Positions 1 to 6,779 of a stretch of DNA of 10,860 nt are shown piece by piece. The position numbers were made by a program, and so were the translations under genes. Below the pieces are notes generated by a model. That model had not been told where the DNA came from and did no database searches. It saw nothing but the letters and a program-made list of their open reading frames with translations. Positions within the stretch are counted from its first letter, which is position 1. Every line of letters begins with the position of its first letter. Where the stretch lies: NCBI GenBank assembly GCA_021812745.1, contig JAKAMS010000058.1:1-10860 (forward strand), in the 5' to 3' direction. This DNA comes from Bacteroidota bacterium. Its GTDB lineage: Bacteria > Bacteroidota > Ignavibacteria > Ignavibacteriales > Melioribacteraceae.

Positions 1-524
1 AAACAATGGGTTATGAAGTTGCCGAACAGATGATCTGGAATTTACCCGATGTAATTATTTATCCAACCGGAGGCGGAACGGGATTGATTGGAATGTGGAA
101 AGCATTTGACGAAATGGAAAAATTAGGGTGGATTAATTCAAAGCGACCGCGAATGGTCACGGTTCAATCAACCGGATGTGCGCCAATGGTAAAAGCATTT
201 GATGACGGAAAAGAATTTGCCGAAATGTGGAGCGGTGCAAAAACAATTGCAGATGGTTTGCGCGTTCCAGTGGCAGTTGGTGATTTTCTAATTCTTCGCG
301 CGATAAGAGAGAGCAATGGAACAGCTATTGCCGTAAGCGATGAAGAAATTTTTGAATCAACAAATACGATAGGTAGAACCGAAGGAATATTTGCTGCGCC
401 AGAAGGCGGCGCTACTTTTGCAGCGTTAAAACATCTTTTAAAAAACGGCTGGATAAGTTCTGAAGAAAAAGTTGTACTGTTTAATACAGGAAGCGGGCAC
501 AAGTATATGCATCTGTGGAAATAA
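1..524 (+). CDS. thrC: Threonine synthase, C-terminal part (5' end cut by window)
   Basis: This is the C-terminal ~173 residues of a fold-type II PLP-dependent enzyme. The frame is open to the left edge, so the Met at base 6 is internal. The phosphate-binding loop P-T-G-G-G-T-G lies at about bases 63-83, followed by L-I-G-M-W-K-A-F, a signature of the threonine synthase branch that resembles plant and archaeal enzymes. The C-terminal T-G-S-G-H-K-Y motif fits the segment that contacts the PLP ring. Threonine synthase converts O-phosphohomoserine to threonine and phosphate in the cytoplasm. The Schiff-base lysine lies upstream of the window. Threonine dehydratase or another ammonia-lyase of the same fold is the alternative, but the loop and C-terminus favour threonine synthase. 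The stop is TAA, 7 bases from the stop of the convergent anti-sigma gene, so little room remains for a terminator. Confidence 0.8.
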   Translation, partial: TMGYEVAEQMIWNLPDVIIYPTGGGTGLIGMWKAFDEMEKLGWINSKRPRMVTVQSTGCAPMVKAFDDGKEFAEMWSGAKTIADGLRVPVAVGDFLILRAIRESNGTAIAVSDEEIFESTNTIGRTEGIFAAPEGGATFAALKHLLKNGWISSEEKVVLFNTGSGHKYMHLWK

Positions 525-531
525 TAATTTT

Positions 532-768
532 TTACTCCTTCAATCCCAGACAATCCATTAGTCTGTCGTGTGCATCTTCGGAGATGGTAACATTGTACTT
601 TTTGTAAAACTCGATTGTTGTCTCCACTGAGTTGAAGTAATGTTTGCAGTTATCACAATTCTCGAGATGAGCTTTGATAGAAATGCACTTTGACGAATTA
701 AGTTCTTCGCCAAGATTATCGCAGATGTGTGCCATCACATCTTTACATATAGGTTTATTCTCGCTCAT
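532..768 (-). CDS. Small soluble zinc-binding anti-sigma factor (ZAS type)
   Basis: A 78-residue protein with a complete H-x3-C-x2-C zinc motif (His34, Cys38, Cys41), the hallmark of zinc-binding anti-sigma factors. No membrane helix is visible, so it should act in the cytoplasm by binding the sigma factor encoded just upstream. It is cysteine-rich for its size (Cys8, 16, 28, 38, 41, 73). Cys8 precedes Cys38 by 30 residues, the same spacing as Cys11 and Cys41 in Streptomyces RsrA, whose Cys11-Cys44 disulfide releases SigR. A redox-sensing role is therefore plausible but inferred. Its ATG lies inside the sigma gene (14-base overlap), which implies translational coupling and balanced expression. 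The length fits a minimal ZAS domain, with a short C-terminal tail ending D-R-L-M-D-C-L-G-L. Confidence 0.82.
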   Translation of the reverse strand: MSENKPICKDVMAHICDNLGEELNSSKCISIKAHLENCDNCKHYFNSVETTIEFYKKYNVTISEDAHDRLMDCLGLKE

Positions 769-1324
769 ATTTGAATCTCTCGTTTAATTCATCTCTTAAA
801 AATGCCCGCGCTCTATGCAAGCGCGACTTTACAGCCGGAACAGTCAACTCTACCATTTTTGCAGTCTCTTCGGTAGACAATCCTTCAACATCCCGAAGCA
901 TAAAAACAATTCTGTAATCGGCAGGTAGTTTCTCAATTGCCTTATCCAAAAAATCTTTCAGCTCATTATTTTCTGTAATTTTATCCGGAGTTACTTTCCA
1001 ATCAGCAATACTTTTTTCATCAATTACGGCATCTTCGTCTTCAAATGAAGCAAATTCGTATTTGCCTGTAGAGCGTGCAAGCATCAAACAATGATTTGAC
1101 ACAACACGATATAGCCATGTTGAAAGTTTCGATTCTCCGCTGAACTGCTTTATATTTTTAACCATGCTCAAAAATGTTTCCTGCATGGTATGCTCTGCTT
1201 TTTCTTTATTTCTGCAAATCTTAAAGGAGAAATTAAAAACAGTCTGTTCGTAAAGTTTTACAAGCTCAGTTAAAGCTTTTTTATCACCGAGCTGAGCTTG
1301 TTCAATAAGTTTTAGTTCGTCCAT
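755..1324 (-). CDS. ECF-family RNA polymerase sigma factor
   Basis: 189 residues, the normal size for an extracytoplasmic-function (group 4) sigma factor. Sigma region 2 covers about residues 20-85, including Y-E-Q-T-V-F-N-F, a core-binding stretch around M-Q-E-T-F-L-S-M, and S-T-W-L-Y-R-V-V-S-N-H-C for the -10 contact. A charged linker (about 90-122) follows, then sigma region 4 (about 125-180) with L-P-A-D-Y-R-I-V-F-M-L-R-D and the helix-turn-helix L-S-T-E-E-T-A-K to S-R-L-H-R-A-R. There is no sigma 1 or 3 region and no C-terminal extension. It lies 14 bases downstream of the DNA glycosylase gene and overlaps the anti-sigma gene by 14 bases, so all three are probably co-transcribed. No clear Shine-Dalgarno sequence precedes the ATG. 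Its regulon cannot be read from this window; autoregulation and control of the glycosylase are reasonable inferences. Confidence 0.93.
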   Translation of the reverse strand: MDELKLIEQAQLGDKKALTELVKLYEQTVFNFSFKICRNKEKAEHTMQETFLSMVKNIKQFSGESKLSTWLYRVVSNHCLMLARSTGKYEFASFEDEDAVIDEKSIADWKVTPDKITENNELKDFLDKAIEKLPADYRIVFMLRDVEGLSTEETAKMVELTVPAVKSRLHRARAFLRDELNERFKYERE

Positions 1325-1338
1325 GTAATTTGATGCTT

Positions 1339-1971
1339 TTATTTTAATTGAGATTCACCATTTGCATCTAAACTGCGCCATAAATAAAGACTTGCAATGG
1401 AACAATACGGATGCCAATTGTTTTTCTTTGCTATCGAATGGATTTTTTTCTCATCCGGCATTTTTTTCAAGCCGTAATTTACCATTATAGATTTACGAAT
1501 ACCAAGATCACCGACAGGAAGGACGTTAAATCTCCCCAGAGTAAAGATTAAAAACATATGAGAAGTCCAGATTCCTATTCCTTTTACCTTTGTTAGTTCT
1601 GCAATAATTTCGTCATCCGACATTTTTGAAAATCCTTTTAGCTTCAGCTCACCGGAAATAATTTTTTGCGAGAGATCTTTAACATACTTCACTTTAGCGT
1701 TTGATAACCCAACAGAGCGTAAGACTGCATCATCTGTCTGTAAAATTATTTCAGGCATGGGCTTATTCTTAAATAGATTAAAAAACTTTTTTTCTATAGC
1801 CGCCGCCGCGTACATTGATAACTGCTGACCGATAATGGAGCCGAGTAACAAATCAAAATATTTCTTATGGCTTGCCAAATTGATAATGCCAAAGTTTTTT
1901 ATTATTGTTGAGAGCACTTTATCGTTCTTGGAAAGGTGTTTAACAGCAAGAGCAATTTCGCTTTTGGGCAT
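1339..1971 (-). CDS. DNA-3-methyladenine glycosylase II family (AlkA-like HhH-GPD)
   Basis: A 210-residue HhH-GPD superfamily DNA glycosylase that should excise alkylated purines by cleaving the N-glycosidic bond. Visible features in order: I-I-G-Q-Q-L-S-M-Y-A-A (about 46-56), the conserved helix of this family; the helix-hairpin-helix V-K-G-I-G-I-W-T-S (129-137) that grips the DNA backbone; and the catalytic aspartate Asp155 in L-P-V-G-D. Trp198 and Arg199 in Y-L-W-R are also typical. There are no iron-sulfur cysteines as in EndoIII/MutY, and no catalytic lysine before the Gly-Pro-Asp loop, so it should be monofunctional. It lacks the N-terminal TBP-like domain of E. coli AlkA and resembles the short bacterial and yeast MAG1-type enzymes. 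A good TGAGGT Shine-Dalgarno sequence (1977-1982) supports this ATG. It is the first gene of a likely operon with the sigma and anti-sigma genes. Confidence 0.88.
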   Translation of the reverse strand: MPKSEIALAVKHLSKNDKVLSTIIKNFGIINLASHKKYFDLLLGSIIGQQLSMYAAAAIEKKFFNLFKNKPMPEIILQTDDAVLRSVGLSNAKVKYVKDLSQKIISGELKLKGFSKMSDDEIIAELTKVKGIGIWTSHMFLIFTLGRFNVLPVGDLGIRKSIMVNYGLKKMPDEKKIHSIAKKNNWHPYCSIASLYLWRSLDANGESQLK

Positions 1972-1997
1972 TAATTACCTCAATAAATATCCGTTAA
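1972..1997. promoter_or_regulatory. 26-base divergent spacer between glycosylase and sensor genes
   Basis: Only 26 AT-rich bases separate the two divergent ATG codons. The spacer holds the TGAGGT ribosome site of the minus-strand glycosylase gene, while the plus-strand gene has no recognisable Shine-Dalgarno sequence. Promoters for both genes must lie partly inside the opposite coding sequence, or the plus-strand transcript has almost no leader. No convincing -10/-35 pair was found. Confidence 0.5.
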
Positions 1998-4358
1998 ATG
2001 GAAAATCAAATACTAATAACATTAAGTCGTAACAAATTACTTAAAAACGCCGATATATCGAAAATTAACCTAAGTGGCGTGCGCGGTCGGTTAATAACTA
2101 TTGGAGAAGGGGAAATTCTTTACCGCGAAGGTGATATTGCGGATATAATTTACCTTATAGCCAGCGGCGAAATAAATATTTTGAAAAAACGCCTTCTTGG
2201 TAAAACGAAATCATATATTTTCAGCGAAAACGATTTTTTTGGACATGAAGAATTTTTTGAAGAAACCTCGCGCACATCAACAGCTGTTGCGCTAAGAGAT
2301 TCTTACTTAATTGCATTAACGCGGGAAGAAATTGAAACTTTGATTCAACGCGACGATGAAATCCTAATTAATCTTCGCGAACCCATTGCAGAGATTGATG
2401 AAGAAATGATTTCTGCTAATGAAGCTGCCCGAAGTACAGTTGATCAAACAACAAAAGATGTGACGACTTCCGCCGAAAATTTACGCTGGACCTCGATTAA
2501 TGAAGCCAAAGTAGATGATGTTGGGGAAGCGAAAAAAGATGTAGAGCCAGAACCGCAAGAATTTTTTAAATCAATTTCAGATACTTCGAGAGCAAAAGAA
2601 GAAAATAATCTTATTCATCCTATTGATAATCCGGCATCCGTTCCCGGATCAATTCCAACCCTGGCGAGAGAATTTACTTTTGATGAAAACGCATTCTTAA
2701 ACGAAGATGGAATTCCTAAAGCAGAAGTTGAATTGCCGGATGAGCCGCAAGCGGAATCACAAAAAACAGACGATGGTTTAAGTGATGCGCTGTTTAATAT
2801 TCTGAGCGGTAATACAACGGAAACATTTGAAACTCACAAAAAAATAGATGTAACTGCAGAAAAAGAAAACGATGAAGCATTCTTTCAAAGTTTTGGTTTA
2901 ACAGATGAACCGATCGTTTCCCGGAAGAAATTAACCGGTGAAATTCCGGCACAGAAAGAGGAACCATTATTCAGCTCAGAAAAATTAACTCATGAACCGC
3001 AACAAGAAATAATGGAACAGCCGGCAGATTCACTAGCGGCAGGAGATTATAAAGCGGATGTTGATTTTGATAGAGAAGAGAAAAAAACTAAAGAGATTGA
3101 ACCGCGGGAAATTCCCGAAGAAAAGTTTAACAAGTCGCCCGCTCCGGTAGAAACTTCCAAGTTCGATTCACAAATGGAGGAAGAGATGAACGCCGACGAA
3201 CTTCAAATGATTATTAAAGCTGCGGAGCTTGTAAACTCCACCATTCGTGTTGATGAAGTTTTAAAAAATATTATTGATGTTGCAAAAGATTTAACTCACT
3301 CGGACCGCGGCACTCTTTATCTAGTTGATAATGAAAAAGGTGAATTATGGTCGCTGATTACGCTTGGTGATGAGATGAGGGAAATCCGCCTGAAAATTGG
3401 CGAAGGTCTTGCGGGGTTTGTGGCAGAAAGCGGTGAGACGATTAACATAAAAGATGTTCATAAAGATTCACGGTTCAAAGCGGATTTTGACAAAGCGAGC
3501 GGTTATACTACAAAAAATATGATCTGCTTCCCGATCAAGAATAACAAGGGTAATATCGTTGGTGTTCTTCAGCTTCTTAATAGTGCAAACGGAGAATTCA
3601 CAAAACGGGACGAAGAATTTTTGGCTGCGCTGTCAATTCATTCTGCCATTGCGCTTAATAATGCTGAATTAGTTGAAAAACTTTTGCAGGGAGAAAGAGT
3701 TCAATCGCTTGGCAAAATGGCTAACTTTTTAATTCAGGATATTAAAAAGCCGATTCTTGTTAGTAAAAGATACGCTGAACATCTGCGGACTAAATCGTTG
3801 CCTCCGGACGCTGTTCAAGTTCTTGATATGCTGCTTGAACAATTAAATCAAGTTGCGGATTTGGTTCAGACAACATCTAGCTATTCCGAAGGAAAAACAG
3901 TCCTTAGAATGTTAAACGTGAGTTTGAATAGTACGTTTACAGATTACGCTTCGCGCATTGAGCAATTTGTTGCAAGCCGTAACTGCCAAATACAAAATGA
4001 ATTTGATAAAGATGTTACGGCTAAACTTGATGTGAAAGAATTCTATCAGACTTATCAGCACATAATTAAAAACGCTTGCGATGCAATGCCGGAAGGAGGT
4101 AAAATCATTATCTCCACTAAACGGGCAGATAAAAAAGTCGAGATTTATTTTAAGGATAACGGGCTTGGCATTTCTGACGGATTCAAAGATAAAATTTTTG
4201 AACCGTTTATGACACTTGGCAAAAAAGAGGGTACGGGGCTCGGACTCTCGATCACGAAAAAAATTGTGGAAGCTCATGAAGGCACAATAAGTGTTCAAAG
4301 CGCACTGGGCGAAGGCGCTACATTTATAATTACACTCCCGATCGCATCGGCATTTTAG
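1998..4358 (+). CDS. cNMP-binding-like / GAF / HATPase sensor protein lacking the phospho-acceptor His
   Basis: A 786-residue cytoplasmic sensor with no membrane helix. Residues ~10-125 form a cyclic-nucleotide-binding-like domain (G-E-I-L-Y-R-E-G-D, then F-G-H-E-E-F-F and Arg92), in which the usual phosphate-cassette glutamate is His83. Residues ~140-398 are an acidic, proline-containing linker, probably disordered. A GAF domain covers ~400-560, including G-E-G-L-A-G-F-V and I-C-F-P-I. A histidine-kinase-like region follows. Its H-box reads L-G-K-M-A-N-F-L-I-Q-D-I-K-K-P, so Gln580 replaces the phospho-accepting histidine. The ATPase domain looks complete: N-box Asn692, G1 D-N-G-L-G (720-724), F-box F-E-P-F (734-737) and G2 G-T-G-L-G-L (745-750). 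It could be a pseudokinase, like Caulobacter DivL with Tyr there, or an ATPase that phosphorylates or binds another partner. The start is fixed by an in-frame TAA immediately upstream. No response regulator is nearby. Confidence 0.9.
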   Translation: MENQILITLSRNKLLKNADISKINLSGVRGRLITIGEGEILYREGDIADIIYLIASGEINILKKRLLGKTKSYIFSENDFFGHEEFFEETSRTSTAVALRDSYLIALTREEIETLIQRDDEILINLREPIAEIDEEMISANEAARSTVDQTTKDVTTSAENLRWTSINEAKVDDVGEAKKDVEPEPQEFFKSISDTSRAKEENNLIHPIDNPASVPGSIPTLAREFTFDENAFLNEDGIPKAEVELPDEPQAESQKTDDGLSDALFNILSGNTTETFETHKKIDVTAEKENDEAFFQSFGLTDEPIVSRKKLTGEIPAQKEEPLFSSEKLTHEPQQEIMEQPADSLAAGDYKADVDFDREEKKTKEIEPREIPEEKFNKSPAPVETSKFDSQMEEEMNADELQMIIKAAELVNSTIRVDEVLKNIIDVAKDLTHSDRGTLYLVDNEKGELWSLITLGDEMREIRLKIGEGLAGFVAESGETINIKDVHKDSRFKADFDKASGYTTKNMICFPIKNNKGNIVGVLQLLNSANGEFTKRDEEFLAALSIHSAIALNNAELVEKLLQGERVQSLGKMANFLIQDIKKPILVSKRYAEHLRTKSLPPDAVQVLDMLLEQLNQVADLVQTTSSYSEGKTVLRMLNVSLNSTFTDYASRIEQFVASRNCQIQNEFDKDVTAKLDVKEFYQTYQHIIKNACDAMPEGGKIIISTKRADKKVEIYFKDNGLGISDGFKDKIFEPFMTLGKKEGTGLGLSITKKIVEAHEGTISVQSALGEGATFIITLPIASAF

Positions 4359-4406
4359 TCGTTCTCATTCCGGCTGAAAATGCTAACTGCGAACGAACCG
4401 GTTTCG
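4359..4406. repeat. Inverted repeat and palindrome in the gap before miaA
   Basis: The 58-base gap before miaA has TCGTTC (4359-4364) matched by its inverse GAACGA (4391-4396) with a 26-base loop, adjoining a perfect 8-base palindrome AACCGGTT (4396-4403). There is no following T-run, so it is not a typical intrinsic terminator. It could be a weak RNA hairpin or a protein-binding site, or chance. The repeats are seen directly; any function is unknown. Confidence 0.25.
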
Positions 4407-4416
4407 ATTCTTATAT

Positions 4417-5322
4417 ATGCAAAATAATTTAATTACCATCCTTGGTCCTACTGCTGTTGGAAAAACATTTCTCGGCGCCTCGCTTGCCAATCATTTCGGA
4501 GGAGAAATAATCTCCGCCGACTCGCGTCAGGTCTATAAAGGAATGGATGTTGGTACGGGGAAAGATTTAGACGATTATATTATTAACGGAAAAACCATTC
4601 CCTATCATTTGGTGGATGTAATTAAGCCGGATGACGAGTTTAATTTATTTCTCTTCAATAAACAGTTCTACCAAGCTTATAATGAAATAACTTCGCGCAA
4701 AAAAATCCCGTTTCTTGTCGGCGGAACCGGCTTATATCTTCATTCCATTCTGAAAGGTTATGAACTAAATAAGGTTGAGTTTGACGATAAACGCTTCTCT
4801 GAATTGAACAATCTTACAATTGAGCGTCTGACTTCGATTTTAAAAAAGCTGAATCCGTCTCTTCATAATACCACAGACATGCTTATAAAAGACCGGATAA
4901 TGCGCGCTATTATAATTGCTGAATCCGAGAATAATAATGAAGTGGAGAAAAAGAAGGTCTCTTCTTTAATAATTGGTGTTAGGCTTGAAAGGGAAGAGAT
5001 AAAAAAGAGAATAACCACTCGGTTAAAACACCGTTTAGAAAACGGAATGATTGAAGAAGTTAAACGGCTGATTGATGAAGGAATCTCTTTTGAACGGCTT
5101 GATCTGTTTGGACTAGAGTATAAATTTCTAGGAAAATTTTTAAAGGGAGAGTTGAACTACAACGATATGTTTCAAAAGCTCAATAGCGCAATTCATAGTT
5201 TTGCAAAAAGGCAAATGACGTGGTTCAGAAAAATGGAGCGCGAGGGAATTAAAATTAATTGGATTGACGGACCGGACTTTGAAGCCGCCAAACAAATCAT
5301 TTCTCAGAATTACTTTTCATGA
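4417..5322 (+). CDS. miaA: tRNA dimethylallyltransferase
   Basis: A 301-residue MiaA, close to the usual ~300-315. It transfers a dimethylallyl group from DMAPP to N6 of A37 in tRNAs that read codons starting with U, which stabilises codon pairing. Seen in order: P-loop G-P-T-A-V-G-K-T (10-17); S-A-D-S-R-Q-V-Y (33-40) with the catalytic aspartate Asp35; G-G-T-G-L-Y-L (102-108); K-D-R-I-M-R-A (158-164); and the tRNA-binding K-R-Q-M-T-W-F-R-K (264-272). The central insertion that contacts the anticodon arm is present but short. The chosen ATG places the P-loop 9 residues from the start, as is usual; no strong ribosome site precedes it. The TGA stop overlaps the ATG of the glycosyltransferase gene as ATGA, indicating translational coupling. 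Confidence 0.95.
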   Translation: MQNNLITILGPTAVGKTFLGASLANHFGGEIISADSRQVYKGMDVGTGKDLDDYIINGKTIPYHLVDVIKPDDEFNLFLFNKQFYQAYNEITSRKKIPFLVGGTGLYLHSILKGYELNKVEFDDKRFSELNNLTIERLTSILKKLNPSLHNTTDMLIKDRIMRAIIIAESENNNEVEKKKVSSLIIGVRLEREEIKKRITTRLKHRLENGMIEEVKRLIDEGISFERLDLFGLEYKFLGKFLKGELNYNDMFQKLNSAIHSFAKRQMTWFRKMEREGIKINWIDGPDFEAAKQIISQNYFS

Positions 5323-6665
5323 ATCTAAACGAACGAATAAACATAGAGCTACCTGCTGAAGTTAAAAAATATCTAAGCAAGTATAACGCGGGGTTGTGGA
5401 AACTCGAGCTTTGCGAAACGAAGAATTTTAACAACATTGTTGTTGTTCCTGCAATTCATGAGTATGAAAATATTGTTAACCTCCTAAAGTCATTTGCTCA
5501 AAACGACAATAAATATTTTAACGAGACACTTGTAATCTTTGTGGTGAATAACTTAAAAAGTTCACATGAAGAGGTAATGAGTAACAATCGAAAAAGTTTA
5601 GAGCTTCTCCGCGGCATAATTTTCAAAAAGTCGGATGGAGAGCCGATCGCTAAAATCAGTTCCGCAGGATTAAATATCGGATTGATTGATGCGTCAAGTA
5701 GTGGTTTAGAGCTGCCCGAAAAAGATGGCGGAGTTGGTCTTGCAAGAAAAATCGGGATGGATATTGCCCTAGCTAATTTCGATTATTCAAATAGTGAAAA
5801 GAAAATTTTAATCTGTCTTGATGCTGACTGTACGGTAGAAAAAAATTATTTGACAGCAATAGTCCAAGCATTTAAAAAGAGAGACACCAGCGCCGCTTAT
5901 GTTCAATATGAACATCTCTTTCCGGAAGACGAGAAAGAAAAACTCGCCATTATTTGCTACGAAATATTTCTCCGCTATTATGTGCTCGGATTGATTTATG
6001 CGGATTCGCCGTTTGCGTTTCCAACAATTGGTTCAACGATGATCTGTGATTATGAAAGTTACATTAGAATCGGTGGTATGAATAAGAGGAAAGCAGCCGA
6101 GGATTTTTATTTTATGGAGAAACTTGCTAAGATCACGAACATAAAAAAAATTGATTTAACGAAAGTTTATCCGGCAAGCAGAGGTTCGTGGCGCGTGCCG
6201 TTCGGAACGGGTCAAAGAGTAAACAGATATTTTGCCGGGACACACGATGAATATCTTTTGTATAATCCCAAATCTTTTGAAGTGTTGAAAAAATGGCTTC
6301 TCGGTTTTAACTCTCCGGAAATTCTTGGCGCAGATGAATACTTAAAAAACGCAAATGAAATAGATTCAGCTTTGCATTCATTTCTTATTGAAAGTTCTTT
6401 TAAAGAAAGCTGGGGAAAAATCATTCTCAACTCAAAAACTAAAGAGCAAATTCAAAAACAGAAAATGATCTGGTTTGACGGCTTCCGCACATTGAAACTG
6501 ATTCATTACCTAAGAGATAACGGATTTTCATCGGTAAACATGTTTGATGCGCTGGATGAAATGTTCACTCCTTTCGATAAGAAAATAATTCGAATGAACA
6601 AGGAAGAGCTTCCCGCATCTGAAATTCAGAAATTGTATTTGGCTGAATTGAGAAAAATGACTTAA
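5319..6665 (+). CDS. Family 2 glycosyltransferase (GT-A fold), substrate unknown
   Basis: 448 residues with no predicted membrane helix. The nucleotide-sugar-binding start I-V-V-V-P-A-I-H-E-Y-E-N (40-51), G-V-G-L-A-R-K-I-G (138-146), the metal-binding L-D-A-D-C (167-171) and the acceptor-side G-G-M-N-K-R to A-E-D-F-Y-F (252-265) are in the GT2 order. The aspartate motif sits near residue 168, later than the usual ~90, because about 60 extra residues lie between the first strand and the DxD. A further ~150 mostly helical C-terminal residues match no domain I recognise. The donor and acceptor cannot be assigned. The gene overlaps miaA by 4 bases, so the two are co-translated. It could act in compatible-solute or glycolipid synthesis, but nothing here decides that. 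Confidence 0.78.
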   Translation: MNLNERINIELPAEVKKYLSKYNAGLWKLELCETKNFNNIVVVPAIHEYENIVNLLKSFAQNDNKYFNETLVIFVVNNLKSSHEEVMSNNRKSLELLRGIIFKKSDGEPIAKISSAGLNIGLIDASSSGLELPEKDGGVGLARKIGMDIALANFDYSNSEKKILICLDADCTVEKNYLTAIVQAFKKRDTSAAYVQYEHLFPEDEKEKLAIICYEIFLRYYVLGLIYADSPFAFPTIGSTMICDYESYIRIGGMNKRKAAEDFYFMEKLAKITNIKKIDLTKVYPASRGSWRVPFGTGQRVNRYFAGTHDEYLLYNPKSFEVLKKWLLGFNSPEILGADEYLKNANEIDSALHSFLIESSFKESWGKIILNSKTKEQIQKQKMIWFDGFRTLKLIHYLRDNGFSSVNMFDALDEMFTPFDKKIIRMNKEELPASEIQKLYLAELRKMT

Positions 6666-6729
6666 TCTCTTTCCCCACTAATCTAAAAACGCTTCTGCTC
6701 TCCTCTTAGAAATTCATCTCTAACTTGAG

Positions 6730-6737
6730 TATATTTG
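6730..6737 (+). promoter_or_regulatory. Candidate Bacteroidota-type -7 promoter element before prfA
   Basis: TATATTTG fits the TAnnTTTG -7 consensus described for Bacteroidota. It lies 42 bases before the prfA ATG, which would give a leader of roughly 35 bases. No clear TTG -33 element is present at the expected distance upstream, and the taxon is itself inferred, so this is a weak call. Confidence 0.3.
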
Positions 6738-6750
6738 CCCGCTATTTTTA

Positions 6751-6763
6751 ACGGCAATGCCGT
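6751..6763 (+). other. Small hairpin in the prfA leader
   Basis: ACGGC (6751-6755) pairs perfectly with GCCGT (6759-6763) around a 3-base loop, 8 bases before the ribosome-binding site of prfA. The stem is GC-rich in an AT-rich gap. It could shape translation initiation, but there is no T-run for termination and its significance is unproven. Confidence 0.3.
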
Positions 6764-6770
6764 ATTAACA

Positions 6771-6776
6771 AGAGGA
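6771..6776 (+). promoter_or_regulatory. Ribosome-binding site that decides the prfA start
   Basis: AGAGGA stands 3 bases before the ATG at 6780. It favours this start over the in-frame TTG at 6735, which would add 15 residues unlike any RF1 N-terminus. The resulting M-E-I-Y-D-K-L begins where RF1 proteins normally begin. Confidence 0.65.
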
Positions 6777-6779
6777 TCC

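Noticed and set aside
164..553. 129-residue open frame antisense to threonine synthase
   Set aside because: It lies wholly opposite a gene with clear family motifs, shows no recognisable domain, and its end runs into the anti-sigma gene in another frame.
3912..4298. 128-residue open frame antisense to the ATPase domain of the sensor
   Set aside because: The opposite strand encodes the conserved N, G1, F and G2 boxes; the antisense product has no family features.
4391..4406. Palindrome after the sensor gene as a rho-independent terminator
   Set aside because: The stem is short, the loop arrangement is poor, and no run of T follows on either strand.
6735..6779. 15-residue N-terminal extension of release factor 1 from a TTG
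   Set aside because: RF1 proteins start at the M-E-I-Y-D-K position, and a ribosome site stands just before the ATG at 6780.
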